Assembly: GCA_002392265.1 (NCBI GenBank)
Contig: DGGP01000124.1
Coordinates: 1-9,853, forward strand
Origin: Firmicutes bacterium UBA3871
GTDB lineage: Bacteria > Bacillota > Clostridia > Peptostreptococcales > Anaerovoracaceae
Direction of reading: 5' to 3'
Length of the DNA: 9,853 nucleotides
Shown here: positions 1-5,396 of the stretch, piece after piece
Numbering within the stretch: the stretch's first letter is position 1
How the letters are laid out: each line of letters begins with the position of its first letter
Program-made: the position numbers and the translations under genes
The notes under the pieces: generated by a model
Database searches by the model: none
Told to the model about the DNA's origin: nothing
Seen by the model: the letters and a program-made list of their open reading frames with translations, nothing else

Positions 1-1511
1 TTGAGAGGATCGGGCACGCCTATTACGCAGCTCATGTGAACGAGCTCGTGAGCGTCCAGAACGTTTTCGATCTGTGAAGGATATACGTTATATCCTGAAG
101 TTACGATCATTCTCTTAAGTCTCTGTCTGAAGTAGATGAAGCCGTCTTCATCCATCTTGCCCAGGTCTCCTGTGTGTACCCATGTAAGGCCGTCAGCGTG
201 CTTTCTAAGAGTCTGAGCGGTCTCTTCAGGATTATCGATGTACCCCATCATGACCGTAGGTCCTGAAAGGCAGATCTCGCCCTCTTCACCGTAAGGCATC
301 TCTATCTCGGTACCGGGTTTAACGATCTTGTAATAGGTGTCCGGGAAAGGCAGTCCGATGGAACCTTCCTTGTACCAGTGAGAAGGTGTCAGACATGAAG
401 CGGTTACGCATTCGGTAGTTCCGTAGCCCTCTCTTACGGGAATGGTCGCATTGTGATCCTTAAGGAATTTATCGAACTTCTTCTTGAGTTCAATGCTCAA
501 AGAATCCCCGCCGGAGAATACTCCCTTAAGGCAGGAAAGATCAGCCCTGTCCAAAGTATGTATACGAAGCATTGCCTCGTAGAGAGTAGGAACTCCTGCG
601 ATAAAGTTGGGTTTATGTCTCTTGATGAGTTTAGCATAGGAATCTGCCGTGAATCTGGGGATCAGAAGGCATCTGCCGCCGTTTGCCAGCATGGAGTGGA
701 TGCATACGCCCAGTCCGAAGCCGTGGAATACGGGCATTACAGCCAGCATCTTATCTCCGGGTTTGAACATGGGGTTGGTAGCCACGATCTGCTGTGAAAG
801 GGCGTTGAAGTTGAGATTCGTAAGCATGATACCCTTCTGAGTACCGGTAGTTCCGCCGGAGTAAAGAATTACAGCCGGGTCGTCCCACTTTCTCGGAACC
901 TCGTAGTTGTAAAAGCAGGCCTTTCCGAGGTTCATAAACTGCTGCCAGCGGATGACAGGGGCATCCGAAGGAATCTTTTCGATCTTGCGCCCTTCGGTGA
1001 GCATATAGCCTGCGCGGATCGGCTTTGAGAGCGCGTCCTTGATGCTGGCTATTATGATGTTTACGACCTTTGTATTCTTTCTGACCTTTTCAAACTTGTT
1101 GTAGAACTGGTCGAGCGTGATTGCGGTGATGGATTCTGATTCGTTCAGATAAAACTCTATTTCCTTTTCTGCGGAAAGCGGGTGAATCATATTTGCGATG
1201 CCGCCGACCACGTTAACCGCGTAGAACATATAGATTGCCTGAGGGCAGTTTGGCATTGCGATGGTTACTTTATCGCCCTCGCGAATGCCTATGGTTTTAA
1301 GCGAGCGGGCGCATCTGCGTATTTCTGCCACCATTTTTTTATAGGTGGTGTTTTTGCCCATGAAGGTAAAGGCGATTTTGTCAGGATATGCTTCTGCGAT
1401 TTTTTCAACCTTTTCAAACATGGAGCCTTCGAAATATGTCAGGTGCATTGGGGTATCGCCCATATACGGTTCCCACGGTGTTTTTGCTGTTACATTGCTA
1501 TAATCAAACAT
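1..1511 (-). CDS. AMP-forming acyl-CoA synthetase (fatty-acid CoA ligase type), C-terminus beyond window
   Basis: This enzyme is expected to activate a carboxylic acid, probably a medium- or long-chain fatty acid, with ATP to an acyl-adenylate and then to acyl-CoA. 503 codons are visible. The ATP/AMP-binding loop YSGGTTGTQKG lies at residues 217-227, the adenylate motif GYGTTE at 362-367, WVHTGDL at 444-450, and the hinge region RLKRMIVTSGYNVYP starts at R464. The family is usually about 550-570 residues, so the small C-terminal domain with the catalytic Lys lies past base 1. The start at 1511 is preceded by GAAAGG (1520-1525) at 8 nt. It sits 29 nt behind the E2-like gene and is probably co-transcribed with it. 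The pairing suggests that one protein makes an acyl-CoA and the other binds or transfers it, which is inference. Substrate chain length cannot be read from the sequence. Confidence 0.93.
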   Translation of the reverse strand, partial: MFDYSNVTAKTPWEPYMGDTPMHLTYFEGSMFEKVEKIAEAYPDKIAFTFMGKNTTYKKMVAEIRRCARSLKTIGIREGDKVTIAMPNCPQAIYMFYAVNVVGGIANMIHPLSAEKEIEFYLNESESITAITLDQFYNKFEKVRKNTKVVNIIIASIKDALSKPIRAGYMLTEGRKIEKIPSDAPVIRWQQFMNLGKACFYNYEVPRKWDDPAVILYSGGTTGTQKGIMLTNLNFNALSQQIVATNPMFKPGDKMLAVMPVFHGFGLGVCIHSMLANGGRCLLIPRFTADSYAKLIKRHKPNFIAGVPTLYEAMLRIHTLDRADLSCLKGVFSGGDSLSIELKKKFDKFLKDHNATIPVREGYGTTECVTASCLTPSHWYKEGSIGLPFPDTYYKIVKPGTEIEMPYGEEGEICLSGPTVMMGYIDNPEETAQTLRKHADGLTWVHTGDLGKMDEDGFIYFRQRLKRMIVTSGYNVYPSQIENVLDAHELVHMSCVIGVPDPL

Positions 1512-1540
1512 AATGTATGCCTTTCATGTATCGATATTTG

Positions 1541-2434
1541 TTATTTGTTTGAGACCGCAACCTCCTGCGACAGTGGCTCGTCGAGGCAGTGCGGATTTTC
1601 GAAAATATCGCGGAGGAGCTGCACGCATCTGCTGTAGTAATATCCGTCAGCCAGACGCTCATCCACTGTCAGTCCGATGTCGACGCTGTCGCGCATGGTG
1701 CAGTTTCCGTCTTCATCAAAGAACGGGCGCTTTTTGCGTTCGCCGAGCACCACAAAAAAAGAGCATGAACCCCAGTTTGTCAGGTGATGGTAGCCGCTGT
1801 GCAGGCTGATTGAGCCGAGGTTGCTGATTACGCAGCTGGTGTAATAGGGGTCGGTCTCAATGAGCGATGCGGGAACCTTGCCGTGGCGGTCGAGGAAGCA
1901 CATGAGCCTGAGCGCCGCCTTGCTGACAAAGCGTGGGATTTTGTTGAAAAAGTTCATTGCATCAGTAGACGGGTCAATCTTTTCCGAGCGGCACTCGAAA
2001 ATCTGATCGCGGATGATGTTGTGAATATCGTCGATGCTCATTTCGGGCTTTGAATGCACAATTGCAAGAGCTTCTGCGCCTGATTCGCTGAACGCCTTTT
2101 TAACGACAAACGCAGTGCTGACTTCGTTTCTCTGATAAAAATTGCGGTTTGCGATGAAACGGTTCATCTTTGGCTTTAGCGTGATGACCTTTAAAATAGT
2201 GGTTACAACGACCTGAAAGAGGTTGTATTTATACTCGTCTGCGGACAAGTTTGCGTTTTTTTCGTCGAGATATTTATTGACCTGTGTGAGATCGAGTCTT
2301 TCGCTGATGAAGGCTTCGTTGTCGCAGCGGTTAGGATAGATAACTCCCGTTACGAAATGCAGGCTGTCGAGTTCGCGAAGGAGTCTGCCGTCCTTGCGGT
2401 CGCCTCTGCGCTTCTTTGCCTTTTCTGTTTCCAT
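1541..2434 (-). CDS. E2-like (2-oxoacid dehydrogenase acyltransferase / CAT fold) protein with Glu at the catalytic His position
   Basis: This is a 297-residue protein resembling the catalytic domain of dihydrolipoamide acyltransferases (Pfam 2-oxoacid_dh). It has no lipoyl domain and no peripheral-subunit-binding domain. Family landmarks are SNLGSI at 204-209 and the C-terminal active-site block at 258-264, which reads DERLADG. In true E2 enzymes this block is DHRxxDG, so the catalytic His is Glu259 here, while Asp258, Arg260, Asp263 and Gly264 are kept. The N-terminus is basic (residues 5-20). The start at 2434 is chosen because AAGGAG (2441-2446) sits 6 nt upstream; an in-frame ATG 20 codons earlier lacks such a site and would begin near the predicted transcript start. 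It leads a two-gene operon with the acyl-CoA synthetase. It may transfer an acyl group from CoA with altered chemistry, or be a non-catalytic acyl-binding relative. No E1 or E3 gene is nearby. Confidence 0.82.
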   Translation of the reverse strand: METEKAKKRRGDRKDGRLLRELDSLHFVTGVIYPNRCDNEAFISERLDLTQVNKYLDEKNANLSADEYKYNLFQVVVTTILKVITLKPKMNRFIANRNFYQRNEVSTAFVVKKAFSESGAEALAIVHSKPEMSIDDIHNIIRDQIFECRSEKIDPSTDAMNFFNKIPRFVSKAALRLMCFLDRHGKVPASLIETDPYYTSCVISNLGSISLHSGYHHLTNWGSCSFFVVLGERKKRPFFDEDGNCTMRDSVDIGLTVDERLADGYYYSRCVQLLRDIFENPHCLDEPLSQEVAVSNK

Positions 2435-2465
2435 TTTTTTCTCCTTGGTTTTTGATATAAACACA

Positions 2466-2477
2466 GCTCTATAGAGC
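2466..2477. promoter_or_regulatory. 12-bp perfect palindrome at the predicted transcript start of the E2-like operon
   Basis: GCTCTATAGAGC is a perfect self-complementary sequence. It begins about 7 nt downstream of the minus-strand -10 (2485-2490), so it would cover +1 to about +12 of the transcript. That is a position suited to a repressor operator. The binding protein is unknown and the role is inference. Confidence 0.35.
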
Positions 2478-2484
2478 CAAAGAT

Positions 2485-2513
2485 ATTCTAACACACATGT
2501 ATGGTAAAATCAA
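2485..2513 (-). promoter_or_regulatory. Sigma-A-type promoter of the E2-like / acyl-CoA synthetase operon
   Basis: Read on the minus strand, TTGATT (2508-2513), a 17-nt spacer, then TAGAAT (2485-2490), preceded by TG to give an extended -10 (TGTTAGAAT). The expected start is near 2478, leaving a leader of about 45 nt before the ATG at 2434. Confidence 0.7.
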
Positions 2514-2550
2514 AGGCTTTTAGCAAGTGCTAACAGACTTAAAAAACGAT

Positions 2551-2579
2551 TTGAAGAACAGCTCAGACTGTGTTATAAT
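2551..2579 (+). promoter_or_regulatory. Promoter of the tRNA-Arg gene
   Basis: TTGAAG (2551-2556), 17-nt spacer, TATAAT (2574-2579) with an upstream TG at 2571-2572 (extended -10). The expected start, near 2586, is about 11 nt before the mature tRNA 5' end. Confidence 0.8.
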
Positions 2580-2596
2580 GCTTAATGTTACGATAT

Positions 2597-2671
2597 GTCT
2601 CCGTAGTTAAATGGATATAACAGCGCTCTCCTAAAGCGTAGTTGGCGGTTCGATTCCGCCCGGGGATACCA
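2597..2671 (+). tRNA. tRNA-Arg, anticodon CCT (reads AGG)
   Basis: A full cloverleaf can be drawn. The acceptor stem GTCTCCG (2597-2603) pairs with CGGGGAT (2661-2667) with two wobble pairs. The D stem is GTTA/TAAC (2606-2609, 2618-2621). The anticodon stem GCGCT/AGCGT (2623-2627, 2635-2639) closes the 7-nt loop CTCCTAA with anticodon CCT at 2630-2632. The variable region has 4 nt, and the T arm is GGCGG-TTCGATT-CCGCC (2644-2660). The discriminator is A2668, and CCA is encoded at 2669-2671. It stands alone with its own promoter and terminator, between the 5' end of one minus-strand operon and the 3' end of another. Confidence 0.95.
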
Positions 2672-2684
2672 TGTTAATAAAAGG

Positions 2685-2725
2685 CCCCGAGGCTGCAGAT
2701 AAAGCAGCTTCGGGGTTTTGTTTTT
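2685..2725 (+). terminator. Intrinsic terminator of tRNA-Arg, probably bidirectional
   Basis: A 12-bp stem, CCCCGAGGCTGC (2685-2696) with GCAGCTTCGGGG (2704-2715) and one G-U pair, has a 7-nt loop and is followed by TTTTGTTTTT (2716-2725). On the minus strand the same stem follows the aldo/keto reductase stop directly and is trailed by CCTTTTATT, a weaker U-tract, so it likely stops both converging transcripts. Confidence 0.9.
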
Positions 2726-3860
2726 ACAGTGAATTGTATTTTTCGTCAATCTTTTTCAGCATGTCCGGGATAGGAATGTGCTGTGGGCAGCGCTTTTCAC
2801 AGTTGCCGCAGTGCACGCAGTCGTTTGCGTTCGGGCCGATATCCTTGTAGATTTTTTTAAGGTCACCCCAAAGATATACGAAGTCCTTTGCACACGCCTC
2901 ATTGTAGGCTGAGAATATTTTTGAAATCTTTATGCCTGATGGGCAGTCCGCACAGTAGTTGCACTTCGTGCAAGGCACGAAAACTTCCTTTGACATCGCC
3001 TTTCCTGCCGCATAAGCAGCATCTATTTCCGCTGCTGTAAGGCCTTCCTCGCGCGAGAAAAAGTCGGTGTTTTGGTAAACCTGCTCAGGCTCTGCCATGC
3101 CGGAAAGAATCCAGCCCACGCGCGGGAGACTTTCAAGCCAGCCAAAAGCGAAGTCTGTGTAGCTCAGACCGTGCTCAGTGCTTGCCGCATCGAGAATCTT
3201 CCGGCCCTCCGCACTTGGCATGCGGGAAAGTGTGCCTCCGCGAAGCGGTTCCATTACTACGACCGTCTTGCCGAACTCGTCGGCGATTTCGTAAAGTGCC
3301 TTTGTGTTGATGTAGTCCCAGTCGAGGTAGTTCAGCTGCAGCTGCACAAACTCAATGTACTGCCCCCACTTTTCGAGGCAGTCGCGCAGCAGTACCGGCG
3401 AGCAGTGAAAGCTTGCGCCGAGATGACGAATGCGGCCCTTTTCCTTTTCCTTTGCAAGAGTCGGAAAGATGTCCGCCTTTTCAAGGTTGTCGTACCAGCC
3501 TCGCTCAATATCGTGAACGAGGAAAAAGTCGAAATAGTCGACGCCACAGCGGCCGAGCTGTTCTTCGAACTTTGGAATTACTGCATCCTTGGTCTCGATG
3601 AGCCATGTCGGGAGCTTGCTGGTGATCTGAAAGCTGTCGCGAGGATGGCGCTCCACCAGCGCGCGGCGAAAGATTTCTTCGCCCTTGCCGTTTAGGTAGG
3701 TGTAGGCCGTGTCGAAATAGGTGATGCCTCTCTCAAGACTCGCGTCAACGATTGCGCAAGCTTTGTCGAAATACGGCTGTCCGCTGTCATCCATTGGAAA
3801 GCGCATGTTTCCCAGACAGAGCTTGCTGACTTTAGTTCCTTGAAAATCCGTGTACCTCAT
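2724..3860 (-). CDS. Aldo/keto reductase with C-terminal two-cluster ferredoxin domain
   Basis: This is a 378-residue cytosolic oxidoreductase. The N-terminal TIM-barrel part (about 1-285) shows the aldo/keto reductase tetrad: Asp50 in DTAYTY, Tyr55, Lys82 in SKLP, and His116 in LVHD. The C-terminal part (about 293-378) holds two four-Cys sets, C297/C300/C303/C306-Pro and C348/C351/C354/C358-Pro, expected to bind two [4Fe-4S] clusters. This fused architecture is common in anaerobic Clostridia. The clusters may pass electrons between the barrel cofactor and a ferredoxin-type partner, but the physiological substrate is not known from sequence. The start at 3860 has AAGGAGG (3866-3872) 5 nt upstream. 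It follows cvpA by 18 nt in one operon. The stop codon overlaps the T-tract of the tRNA terminator. Confidence 0.93.
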   Translation of the reverse strand: MRYTDFQGTKVSKLCLGNMRFPMDDSGQPYFDKACAIVDASLERGITYFDTAYTYLNGKGEEIFRRALVERHPRDSFQITSKLPTWLIETKDAVIPKFEEQLGRCGVDYFDFFLVHDIERGWYDNLEKADIFPTLAKEKEKGRIRHLGASFHCSPVLLRDCLEKWGQYIEFVQLQLNYLDWDYINTKALYEIADEFGKTVVVMEPLRGGTLSRMPSAEGRKILDAASTEHGLSYTDFAFGWLESLPRVGWILSGMAEPEQVYQNTDFFSREEGLTAAEIDAAYAAGKAMSKEVFVPCTKCNYCADCPSGIKISKIFSAYNEACAKDFVYLWGDLKKIYKDIGPNANDCVHCGNCEKRCPQHIPIPDMLKKIDEKYNSL

Positions 3861-3878
3861 TTATTCCTCCTTTTTGCT

Positions 3879-4529
3879 TTAGCCGGCGATTATGCTGCGG
3901 ATAAGCATCAGCAGCAGGTTGCTATCATATAATTTGTGTGCGAAATATGAGCTTTGCATTACGCTGTAAAACGCTTCCACCTTGTCGGGGAAGAACATAT
4001 TCGCGCATGGAATTGCGATGGCCATCAGCAGAAATACAATCAGAAGACCCTTCACCGCACCCATCGCAAAGCCCAAAATGCGGTCGATGGCACCGATGAA
4101 GCTGCCCTGCTCGTCGTGCTTTCTGTCAAAGAAGCCGATGATAAGTGCCAGCACGATCTTTACGGCAAGTATGATGGTCACAAAACAGATGATTTCAAAA
4201 ATCGTGTTTGCCATGCTGGTGGAAAGCTGTGATGTCACTTTGGTGCCTGCCGCGCTGAGAGCGTCTGTCAGAATCGAAGGAAGTGTGTCGAGGCCTGACA
4301 TTGCACCTGAAAGCGACTGACCAAACCTGTCGGCAACCTTTTCGTAGATGGACTCGTACAGATGCGTCTTTTCGCGCAAAAGCTCCCCAAACGGTTCCGA
4401 CCATATGTATGCGGCTACTACGGCGAGAATCCAGTCAATCGTTCTGAGGAACGAATGAGCAAAGCCTTTGTAATAGCCAATGATTACAAAAAGCAGTATT
4501 ATCGCTGCCGTTATAATGTCAAAAAGCAT
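3879..4529 (-). CDS. cvpA: CvpA family integral membrane protein
   Basis: This 216-residue protein has four likely membrane segments at about 5-20, 31-44, 108-133 and 152-175. Two CvpA family landmarks are visible: the N-terminal DIITAAI...GYYKGF block (4-23) and GAIDRILGFAMGAVKG (146-161). CvpA relatives were named for colicin V production in E. coli and are linked to envelope stress tolerance; a molecular function is not established. The start at 4529 is preferred over an ATG seven codons upstream (4550), because AGGAGG (4535-4540) lies 5 nt before 4529 and inside the longer frame, while nothing like a ribosome-binding site precedes 4550. It is first in the operon with the aldo/keto reductase and is served by a good promoter at 4562-4590. 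Confidence 0.88.
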   Translation of the reverse strand: MLFDIITAAIILLFVIIGYYKGFAHSFLRTIDWILAVVAAYIWSEPFGELLREKTHLYESIYEKVADRFGQSLSGAMSGLDTLPSILTDALSAAGTKVTSQLSTSMANTIFEIICFVTIILAVKIVLALIIGFFDRKHDEQGSFIGAIDRILGFAMGAVKGLLIVFLLMAIAIPCANMFFPDKVEAFYSVMQSSYFAHKLYDSNLLLMLIRSIIAG

Positions 4530-4561
4530 TTTCTCCTCCTGTTTTCCCATTTGATATGTTA

Positions 4562-4590
4562 ATTCTACTTTATTTACAGCGGTTTTTCAA
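4562..4590 (-). promoter_or_regulatory. Promoter of the cvpA-aldo/keto reductase operon
   Basis: Minus strand: TTGAAA (4585-4590), 17-nt spacer, TAGAAT (4562-4567). The expected start, near 4555, gives a leader of about 26 nt to the ATG at 4529. This also argues against the upstream ATG at 4550 as the start. Confidence 0.75.
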
Positions 4591-4598
4591 GTGGGCGT

Positions 4599-4679
4599 TC
4601 GGAGTGCGAAAAGGGATTGCAAAAAATTAAAAGCCGGAGCGCTGATTGGCTTCCCGTGCCCTTTTCCTCAGCATTCCGA
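4599..4679. repeat. Large imperfect inverted repeat between the NrdD-tail-like gene and cvpA
   Basis: The left arm TCGGAGTGC + GAAAAGGG (4599-4615) pairs with the right arm CCCTTTTC (4659-4666) + GCATTCCGA (4671-4679). That gives 17 bp with one G-U pair and a 4-nt bulge (4667-4670). The enclosed bases contain a smaller hairpin (4631-4652). No run of T follows either outer arm, so the outer stem is not a simple terminator. It could be a small mobile or extragenic repeat, or an RNA structure in the read-through transcript. Confidence 0.55.
4621..4652 (-). terminator. Probable intrinsic terminator of the NrdD-tail-like gene
   Basis: Minus strand: AAGCC (4648-4652) pairs with GGCTT (4631-4635) around a 12-nt loop, extendable by a G-U pair, followed by the U-rich run TTAATTTTTT (4630 down to 4621). 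The stem is short, so strength is uncertain. It lies about 60 nt past the stop at 4709 and upstream of the cvpA promoter. Confidence 0.5.
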
Positions 4680-4708
4680 CTTAAAAAGTAATCTTGAGTT
4701 GGCGTTTA

Positions 4709-5011
4709 CTATATTGGCTCGTAACCACCTGCTACGCCGTGCTTTACGCGATCTCTTTCCTCTGCACGCTTTGCGTCGTTCCAGTTATCCATGGTTCCTA
4801 CGAGATATCCTGTGATTCTGCGGATACGCTCAAACGGTACATCCTCGAACTTGTAGGAAAGGTTTACGTAATCGCCGTCGGCCTCGATATTCAGCCTGGT
4901 GATTTTACGGCCCGTCTTTTTGGTGACATAATCGACATACTGCTTTCTTTCTTCGTAAGGTATATCGGAATCACCTGTTACATTTACTTCAACATTGTAT
5001 ATATTGTCCAT
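4709..5011 (-). CDS. Small protein with a C-terminal glycyl-radical-like motif of anaerobic ribonucleotide reductase (NrdD tail-like)
   Basis: This is a 100-residue soluble protein. Residues 61-91 (ERIRRITGYL, then DNWNDAKRAEERDRVKH) resemble the extreme C-terminus of class III ribonucleoside-triphosphate reductase NrdD, where the Gly of an RxxGYL motif carries the glycyl radical (RVCGYL in E. coli). The matching Gly here is Gly68. The NrdD catalytic barrel and the C-terminal zinc-binding cysteines are absent; there is no Cys in the protein at all. Residues 1-60 form a separate, unrecognised alpha/beta-like segment rich in charged residues. The start at 5011 has GGGAGG 9-11 nt upstream (within 5021-5028). 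It is monocistronic, with an extended -10 promoter overlapping a NrdR-box-like sequence. By analogy with the spare glycyl-radical protein GrcA/YfiD of pyruvate formate-lyase, it could repair or substitute for NrdD, but this is inference. It could equally be a non-radical regulator or relic. Confidence 0.72.
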   Translation of the reverse strand: MDNIYNVEVNVTGDSDIPYEERKQYVDYVTKKTGRKITRLNIEADGDYVNLSYKFEDVPFERIRRITGYLVGTMDNWNDAKRAEERDRVKHGVAGGYEPI

Positions 5012-5036
5012 TTAAGTGTGCCTCCCACTTTAGAAG

Positions 5037-5064
5037 ATTATACCACATATTGTGTTTTTTTAAA
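5037..5064 (-). promoter_or_regulatory. Promoter of the NrdD-tail-like gene (extended -10)
   Basis: Minus strand: TGGTATAAT, with TATAAT at 5037-5042 and the TG at 5044-5045. A weak -35 (TTTAAA, 5059-5064) sits 16 nt further upstream. The expected start near 5030 leaves a short leader holding GGGAGG. Confidence 0.7.
5040..5055 (-). promoter_or_regulatory. NrdR-box-like operator candidate
   Basis: On the minus strand ACACAATATGTGGTAT matches the published NrdR consensus acaCwAtATaTwGtgt at 13 of 16 positions, with a perfect left half. It overlaps the first bases of the -10, as expected for repression. A second, weaker match (ACACTAAAAATTTTTT, plus strand 5081-5096, 12 of 16) is centred 41 bp away. 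That one falls in T-rich DNA and may be chance. Confidence 0.4.
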
Positions 5065-5130
5065 GCTTTTTTTGCAAAAAACACTAAAAATTTTTTCTTT
5101 TAAATTTTTTTTCTTTATTTTTTGATTTGT
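5056..5130. other. T-rich tract in the divergent intergenic region
   Basis: The 385 bases from 5012 to 5396 hold no credible gene. This part is dominated by T runs on the plus strand (for example 5091-5096 and 5104-5112), A runs on the minus strand. It may act as UP-element or curved DNA for the minus-strand promoter at 5037-5064. The rest of the region holds the RNA candidate and the symporter promoter, listed separately. Confidence 0.4.
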
Positions 5131-5154
5131 CTTGCAGTTGTGTTGCGTAGGACG

Positions 5155-5163
5155 TGTTATATT
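5155..5163 (+). promoter_or_regulatory. Possible extended -10 promoter before the structured RNA candidate
   Basis: TGTTATATT gives TG-n-TATATT, the same extended -10 style as other promoters in this window. The nearest -35-like hexamer, TTGCAG (5132-5137), is 20 nt away, which is too far for a strong promoter, so this is tentative. Confidence 0.35.
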
Positions 5164-5169
5164 TAATAC

Positions 5170-5306
5170 ACGATAACAAAACAGACAGTACAGCTTAGTT
5201 TTTCGGCAAGCCCTTTTGGGAGGATGGGCTTGCCGGCCTTAATCAAAATTATAATCAATAGGTTAAAAAGGGTATGCCGGCTTCGCAAGAGGTTGGCTCT
5301 TTTTTT
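5170..5306 (+). ncRNA. Candidate structured RNA (small RNA or attenuated leader) upstream of the symporter
   Basis: Between a possible extended -10 (5155-5163) and a terminator-like hairpin with seven T (to 5306) lie about 137 nt. The first hairpin is a perfect 10-bp stem, CGGCAAGCCC (5204-5213) with GGGCTTGCCG (5226-5235), whose 12-nt loop contains GGGAGG. The sequence GCCGGC occurs at 5232-5237 and again at 5276-5281 in the terminator stem. CTTGCCGGC (5229-5237) could therefore pair with the terminator's 5' arm instead, giving two mutually exclusive folds as in an attenuator. The symporter has its own promoter downstream (5317-5346), so the RNA may end independently. I could not match it to a riboswitch class I know. 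Confidence 0.35.
5276..5306 (+). terminator. Intrinsic terminator upstream of the symporter promoter
   Basis: GCCGGCTT (5276-5283) pairs with AGGTTGGC (5290-5297), using three wobble pairs, around the loop CGCAAG, followed by TC and seven T (5300-5306). It is flanked by AAAAAG upstream, so the base of the stem can extend with the T-tract. Confidence 0.65.
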
Positions 5307-5316
5307 GTTCATATTA

Positions 5317-5346
5317 TTGAAAAAATATATACGCGTAGTTTATAAT
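5317..5346 (+). promoter_or_regulatory. Promoter of the glutamate/aspartate-type symporter gene
   Basis: TTGAAA (5317-5322), 18-nt spacer, TATAAT (5341-5346). The expected start near 5353 gives a leader of about 44 nt containing AGGAGG (5384-5389). Confidence 0.75.
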
Positions 5347-5396
5347 TTAAACAGTAATACCGCATTTATCATTTTATTATTAAAGGAGGTTACAAG

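Noticed and set aside
2597..2671. tRNA used as a prophage or island attachment site
   Set aside because: The tRNA end is not duplicated in the window and no integrase gene is present.
3072..3695. 207-codon open frame on the plus strand
   Set aside because: It lies wholly antisense to the aldo/keto reductase, has no ribosome-binding site, and its composition is that of a shadow of the real gene.
4599..4679. Insertion sequence remnant or terminal repeats
   Set aside because: No transposase fragment and no flanking direct repeat seen; the arms are only 64 nt apart.
5265..5306. T-box antiterminator (AGGGTATGCCGGC resembling AGGGTGGNACCGCG)
   Set aside because: Only the first few bases fit, no specifier stem can be drawn, and the downstream gene is not a typical T-box target.
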